DNA from: Yersinia pekkanenii
Lineage (GTDB): Bacteria; Pseudomonadota; Gammaproteobacteria; Enterobacterales; Enterobacteriaceae
Direction of reading: 5' to 3'
DNA length: 64,000 nt
Assembly (NCBI RefSeq): GCF_001152565.1
Contig: NZ_CQAZ01000018.1
Span: forward strand, 21,962 to 85,961
The translations under genes and the position numbers were made by a program. Below are positions 60,579 through 64,000 of the stretch, one piece after another; position 1 is the first letter of the stretch; every line of letters begins with the position of its first letter. A model generated the notes under the pieces. That model saw nothing but the letters and a program-made list of their open reading frames with translations. It ran no database searches and was not told where the DNA came from.

Positions 60579-62177
60579 ATGTCTATTAATACAGCGTCTA
60601 TCGAAATCAATGTACCGGACATCGGTGCGGATGAAGTTGAAGTCACCGAAATTATGGTGAAAGTGGGTGATACCGTTGAAGCGGAACAATCACTGATCAC
60701 CGTTGAAGGTGATAAAGCCTCTATGGAAGTCCCATCACCGCAGGCGGGTGTAGTTAAAGAAATCAAAATTGCGGTTGGCGACACTGTCGCTACTGGCAAA
60801 CTGATGATGATCTTTGAAGCCACCGGAGCCACTGCGGCACCGGCAAAAACGGAAGAAACACCCGCAGCCCCTGCTCCGGCAGCGGCTACTGAGTCAGCTC
60901 CAGCAGCAACTGCGGCTAAAAATGTCGAAGTGCCAGATATCGGTGACGATGAAGTTGAAGTGACTGAGGTGATGGTAAAAGTGGGCGATAAAGTGGCCGC
61001 TGAACAATCACTGATCACCGTTGAAGGCGATAAAGCCTCAATGGAAGTCCCTGCGCCATTCGCGGGTACGGTTAAAGAGATCAAAATCAGCACTGGCGAC
61101 AAAGTTAAAACCGGTTCTCTGATCATGGTATTCGAAGTGGAAGGTGCCGCCTCTGCGGCCGCTCCGGCCCAGCCAGCGGCTCCTGCTGCTGCACCGGCTA
61201 AAGCCGCCCCAGCTCCGGCCGCTAAAGCTGAAAGCAAAAGCGAGTTTGCTGAGAATGACGCTTATGTACATGCCACGCCGGTTATCCGTCGTCTGGCCCG
61301 TGAATTTGGCGTTAATCTGGCAAAAGTGAAAGGTACCGGTCGTAAAGGCCGTATCTTGCGCGAAGACGTGCAGGTTTATGTGAAAGACGCGGTCAAACGT
61401 GCTGAAACTGCCCCTGCTGCTGGCGGCGGTCTGCCTGGCATGCTGCCTTGGCCGAAAGTTGATTTCAGCAAGTTCGGCGAAATAGAAGAAGTGGAATTGG
61501 GTCGTATCCAGAAAATCTCTGGTGCGAACCTGAGCCGTAACTGGGTGATGATCCCCCATGTAACTCACTTCGACAAAACCGATATCACCGATCTGGAAGC
61601 GTTCCGTAAGCTGCAGAACGACGAAGCTGCCAAGCGTAAGCTGGACGTGAAGTTCACCCCAGTGGTGTTCATCATGAAAGCTGTTGCAGCTGCTCTCGAG
61701 CAGATGCCACGTTTCAACAGCTCACTGTCCGAAGATGGTCAGAAGCTGACGCTGAAAAAGTACATCAACATCGGTGTCGCGGTAGATACGCCAAATGGTC
61801 TGGTCGTGCCGGTATTCAAGGATGTGAACAAGAAAAGCATCACTGAACTGTCCCGTGAACTGATGGCTATATCCAAGAAAGCGCGTGATGGCAAGCTGAC
61901 CGCTGGCGAAATGCAGGGCGGTTGCTTCACCATCTCCAGCTTGGGCGGTATCGGGACAACTCACTTCGCGCCGATTGTTAACGCGCCGGAAGTGGCTATC
62001 CTGGGTGTCTCCAAGTCTGCGATAGAGCCAGTCTGGAACGGTAAAGAGTTCCAGCCGTGTCTGATGATGCCGATGTCGCTCTCCTTCGACCACCGTGTGA
62101 TTGACGGTGCTGATGGTGCGCGCTTTATCACCATCATCAACAACATGCTGGCCGACATTCGCCGTCTGGTGATGTAA
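60579..62177 (+). CDS. aceF: Dihydrolipoyl acetyltransferase AceF (E2) with two lipoyl domains
   Basis: Core E2 of the pyruvate dehydrogenase complex. It has 532 residues. Two lipoyl domains are present, with lipoyl lysines K46 and K152 in [10 protein letters not shown]. Ala/Pro-rich linkers follow each. The E1/E3-binding domain starts at about residue 230 ([30 protein letters not shown]). The catalytic domain ends with [13 protein letters not shown], with catalytic H505. E. coli AceF has three lipoyl domains and about 630 residues, so one repeat fewer is present here. Confidence 0.97.
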   Translation: MSINTASIEINVPDIGADEVEVTEIMVKVGDTVEAEQSLITVEGDKASMEVPSPQAGVVKEIKIAVGDTVATGKLMMIFEATGATAAPAKTEETPAAPAPAAATESAPAATAAKNVEVPDIGDDEVEVTEVMVKVGDKVAAEQSLITVEGDKASMEVPAPFAGTVKEIKISTGDKVKTGSLIMVFEVEGAASAAAPAQPAAPAAAPAKAAPAPAAKAESKSEFAENDAYVHATPVIRRLAREFGVNLAKVKGTGRKGRILREDVQVYVKDAVKRAETAPAAGGGLPGMLPWPKVDFSKFGEIEEVELGRIQKISGANLSRNWVMIPHVTHFDKTDITDLEAFRKLQNDEAAKRKLDVKFTPVVFIMKAVAAALEQMPRFNSSLSEDGQKLTLKKYINIGVAVDTPNGLVVPVFKDVNKKSITELSRELMAISKKARDGKLTAGEMQGGCFTISSLGGIGTTHFAPIVNAPEVAILGVSKSAIEPVWNGKEFQPCLMMPMSLSFDHRVIDGADGARFITIINNMLADIRRLVM

Positions 62178-62181
62178 TCGT

Positions 62182-62214
62182 CAAGGCCGGCTTCGCGCCG
62201 GCCTTGTTACTATT
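62182..62214 (+). terminator. Hairpin downstream of aceF
   Basis: A perfect 10-bp stem CAAGGCCGGC / GCCGGCCTTG with a five-base loop sits four bases after the aceF stop. The following TTACTATT is only weakly T-rich, so it may allow partial read-through to lpdA. Confidence 0.7.
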
Positions 62215-62388
62215 ACAGACAGACAAAAGACAGCTATGAACCGGCTTTGTCGGCTTGTTACATAAGTCGACAAGGTTGTTGAGACACTCGTCACGCGATG
62301 CGGCTTTTCAGATTATTAACAATTCTGTAAACTGCACGCGGTGCAAGCGTCACGGTGGATCAAGGCGTTATGAAATTAATTAGCCTAA

Positions 62389-62514
62389 GATACCCAATAG
62401 ATTTCAAGTTGTAGGAAGGCGGCAAACGAGATAACTCCGATGAGCTTACACCAGTAAGTGATTCGGGTTAGTGAGAGCAGCTAACGCGCCTACGGTTTGA
62501 CAGATGAAGGGTAT
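62389..62514 (-). repeat. ERIC element (126 bp) upstream of lpdA
   Basis: It contains CGATGAGCTTACACCAGTAA and GTGATTCGGGTTAGTGAG, the same core as the element at 57629 but in the opposite orientation. It has TACCC/GGGTA ends and is 126 bases long. It ends 29 bases before the lpdA start, so it separates the lpdA promoter region (62215-62388) from the gene or lies in its untranslated leader. Confidence 0.85.
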
Positions 62515-62543
62515 TTCGCCGGACAAACAATTAAGAGGTCATG

Positions 62544-63968
62544 ATGAGTACTGAAATTAAAACTCAGGTCGTGGTACTTGGGGCAGGCCCAGCAGGGTAC
62601 TCTGCTGCTTTTCGTTGCGCGGATTTAGGTTTAGAAACCATTCTGGTTGAGCGTTATGCCACTCTGGGCGGTGTTTGCCTGAATGTCGGTTGTATCCCTT
62701 CCAAGGCATTGCTGCACGTTGCCAAAGTGATCGAAGAAGCCAAGGCGCTGGCCGAACATGGTATCGTTTTTGGTGAGCCTAAAACTGATATTGATAAAGT
62801 CCGTGTCTGGAAAGACAAAGTGATCAATCAGTTGACCGGTGGCTTGGCTGGTATGGCTAAAGGCCGTAAAGTCAAAGTGGTGACCGGCCTTGGTAAGTTT
62901 ACCGGTGCGAACACCTTAGTGGTTGACGGCGAAAATGGCCCAACGACTATTACCTTCGATAACGCGATTATCGCGGCTGGCTCTCGCCCAATCCAACTGC
63001 CATTCATTCCTCATGAAGACCCACGTGTTTGGGACTCAACTGACGCACTGGCACTGAAAACTGTCCCAGAGCGTCTGCTGGTTATGGGCGGTGGCATCAT
63101 CGGTCTGGAAATGGGGACTGTTTACCATGCGCTAGGCTCGAAGATTGATGTGGTCGAAATGGCTGACCAGGTCATTCCGGCTGCTGATAAAGACGTGATA
63201 AAAGTCTTTACCAAACGTATCAGCAAGCAGTTCAATCTGATGCTGGAAACCAAAGTGACGGCGGTGGAAGCCAAAGAAGACGGCATCTATGTCACGATGG
63301 AAGGCAAAAAAGCCCCAGCAGAACCACAACGCTATGATGCGGTTCTGGTGGCTATCGGCCGCGTACCTAACGGTAAATTGCTGGATGCCGGTCAGGCTGG
63401 CGTAGAAGTTGACGAGCGTGGCTTTATCCACGTAGATAAACAACTGCGTACCAACGTGCCGCATATCTTTGCTATCGGTGACATCGTGGGTCAGCCAATG
63501 CTGGCACATAAAGGTGTTCACGAAGGCCATGTTGCTGCTGAAGTTATCTCTGGCTTGAAACATTACTTCGATCCGAAAGTTATTCCATCTATTGCGTACA
63601 CTGAACCCGAAGTCGCATGGGTGGGTCTGACTGAGAAAGAAGCGAAAGAAAAAGGCATCAGCTACGAAACCTCCACCTTCCCGTGGGCGGCATCGGGCCG
63701 TGCTATCGCTTCTGATTGCGCCGACGGTATGACCAAACTGATTTTCGACAAAGAAACTCACCGCATCATTGGTGGTGCCATTGTTGGGACTAACGGTGGC
63801 GAACTGTTAGGTGAAATCGGTCTGGCAATCGAGATGGGTTGTGATGCTGAAGATATCGCACTGACTATCCATGCTCACCCGACGCTGCATGAATCTGTTG
63901 GTCTGGCTGCGGAAATCTACGAAGGTAGCATTACCGACTTGCCTAACCCGAAAGCGAAAAAGAAATAA
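62544..63968 (+). CDS. lpdA: Dihydrolipoamide dehydrogenase Lpd (E3)
   Basis: FAD/NAD flavoprotein E3 shared by the pyruvate and 2-oxoglutarate dehydrogenase complexes and the glycine cleavage system. The ATG at 62544 is five bases after GAGG and gives 474 residues (E. coli 474); an ATG one codon earlier is less well spaced. The FAD motif is VVVLGAGPAGYSAAF. The redox-active disulfide is C45-C50 (GGVCLNVGC). The NAD motif is VMGGGIIGLEMG, and HAHPTLHE carries the catalytic His-Glu pair. It is the last gene of the operon in the window. Confidence 0.98.
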   Translation: MSTEIKTQVVVLGAGPAGYSAAFRCADLGLETILVERYATLGGVCLNVGCIPSKALLHVAKVIEEAKALAEHGIVFGEPKTDIDKVRVWKDKVINQLTGGLAGMAKGRKVKVVTGLGKFTGANTLVVDGENGPTTITFDNAIIAAGSRPIQLPFIPHEDPRVWDSTDALALKTVPERLLVMGGGIIGLEMGTVYHALGSKIDVVEMADQVIPAADKDVIKVFTKRISKQFNLMLETKVTAVEAKEDGIYVTMEGKKAPAEPQRYDAVLVAIGRVPNGKLLDAGQAGVEVDERGFIHVDKQLRTNVPHIFAIGDIVGQPMLAHKGVHEGHVAAEVISGLKHYFDPKVIPSIAYTEPEVAWVGLTEKEAKEKGISYETSTFPWAASGRAIASDCADGMTKLIFDKETHRIIGGAIVGTNGGELLGEIGLAIEMGCDAEDIALTIHAHPTLHESVGLAAEIYEGSITDLPNPKAKKK

Positions 63969-64000
63969 GTTTTCGCTGACGCAGCAAGATAATGAAACGG

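Noticed and set aside
60545..61237. 230-residue Ala/Ser/Thr-rich frame antisense to aceF
   Set aside because: It is the reverse complement of the repetitive lipoyl domains and Ala/Pro linkers of aceF, whose composition avoids stops on the other strand.
63132..63761. 209-residue frame antisense to lpdA
   Set aside because: Shadow of a highly conserved gene with strong codon bias; no start signal and no family features.

Overview
The window is a chromosomal segment of an enteric gammaproteobacterium, almost certainly a Yersinia or a very close relative. Nearly every protein reads as a close match to its Escherichia coli counterpart. The gene order departs from E. coli in ways I associate with Yersinia: an acyl-CoA ligase between leuO and ilvI, alaE between cra and mraZ, a DUF721 gene divergent from secM, and 126-bp ERIC elements around aceEF. 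I cannot fix the species. All identifications come from reading motifs and remembered family sequences, not from a database search.

Layout. 1-2032: thiP (cut by the window edge) and thiB on the minus strand, preceded by a TPP riboswitch. 2074-8618: a sugar-phosphate stress block. sgrR (-) is divergent from a glycyl-radical activase/enzyme pair (pflE-pflF, the ybiY-ybiW type), followed by the 3' end of the small RNA SgrS and the sugar exporter setA. 8644-13576: leuDCBA with its leucine leader peptide, attenuator and promoter, all on the minus strand. 13577-14429: AT-rich DNA upstream of leuO. 14430-20192: leuO, an AMP-forming acyl-CoA ligase and ilvIH. 20482-22141: cra, a palindromic repeat and alaE (-). 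22963-39923: the division and cell wall cluster mraZ-rsmH-ftsL-ftsI-murE-murF-mraY-murD-ftsW-murG-murC-ddlB-ftsQ-ftsA-ftsZ, with the mraZ promoter and its 10-bp phased MraZ operator. 39936-45371: lpxC, a DUF721 (DciA-like) gene (-), secM-secA and mutT. 45443-51730: yacG-zapD-coaE (-), guaC (+) and the pilin cluster ppdD-hofB-hofC (-). 51934-56065: nadC (-), ampD-ampE (+) and aroP (-). 56815-63968: pdhR-aceE-aceF-lpdA with PdhR boxes, two ERIC elements in opposite orientation and a structured aceE leader.

How the genes work together. The largest block converts UDP-sugar precursors into lipid II and assembles the divisome on FtsZ. LpxC (lipid A), SecM/SecA (export), ZapD (Z-ring bundling) and AmpD/AmpE (wall recycling) sit close by. 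The leu and ilv genes make branched-chain amino acids, with LeuO as neighbouring regulator. PdhR controls the pyruvate dehydrogenase complex AceE/AceF/Lpd.

Most interesting point. In E. coli, sgrR is directly divergent from sgrS-setA. Here the pflE-pflF pair lies between them. The E. coli homologue YbiW is, to my memory, a dehydratase of 1,5-anhydroglucitol-6-phosphate, a non-glycolytic glucose-6-phosphate analogue. The locus therefore looks like a single module that senses a toxic sugar phosphate (SgrR), blocks its uptake (SgrS), exports it (SetA) and dismantles it anaerobically (PflF). That combination is inference and can be tested.
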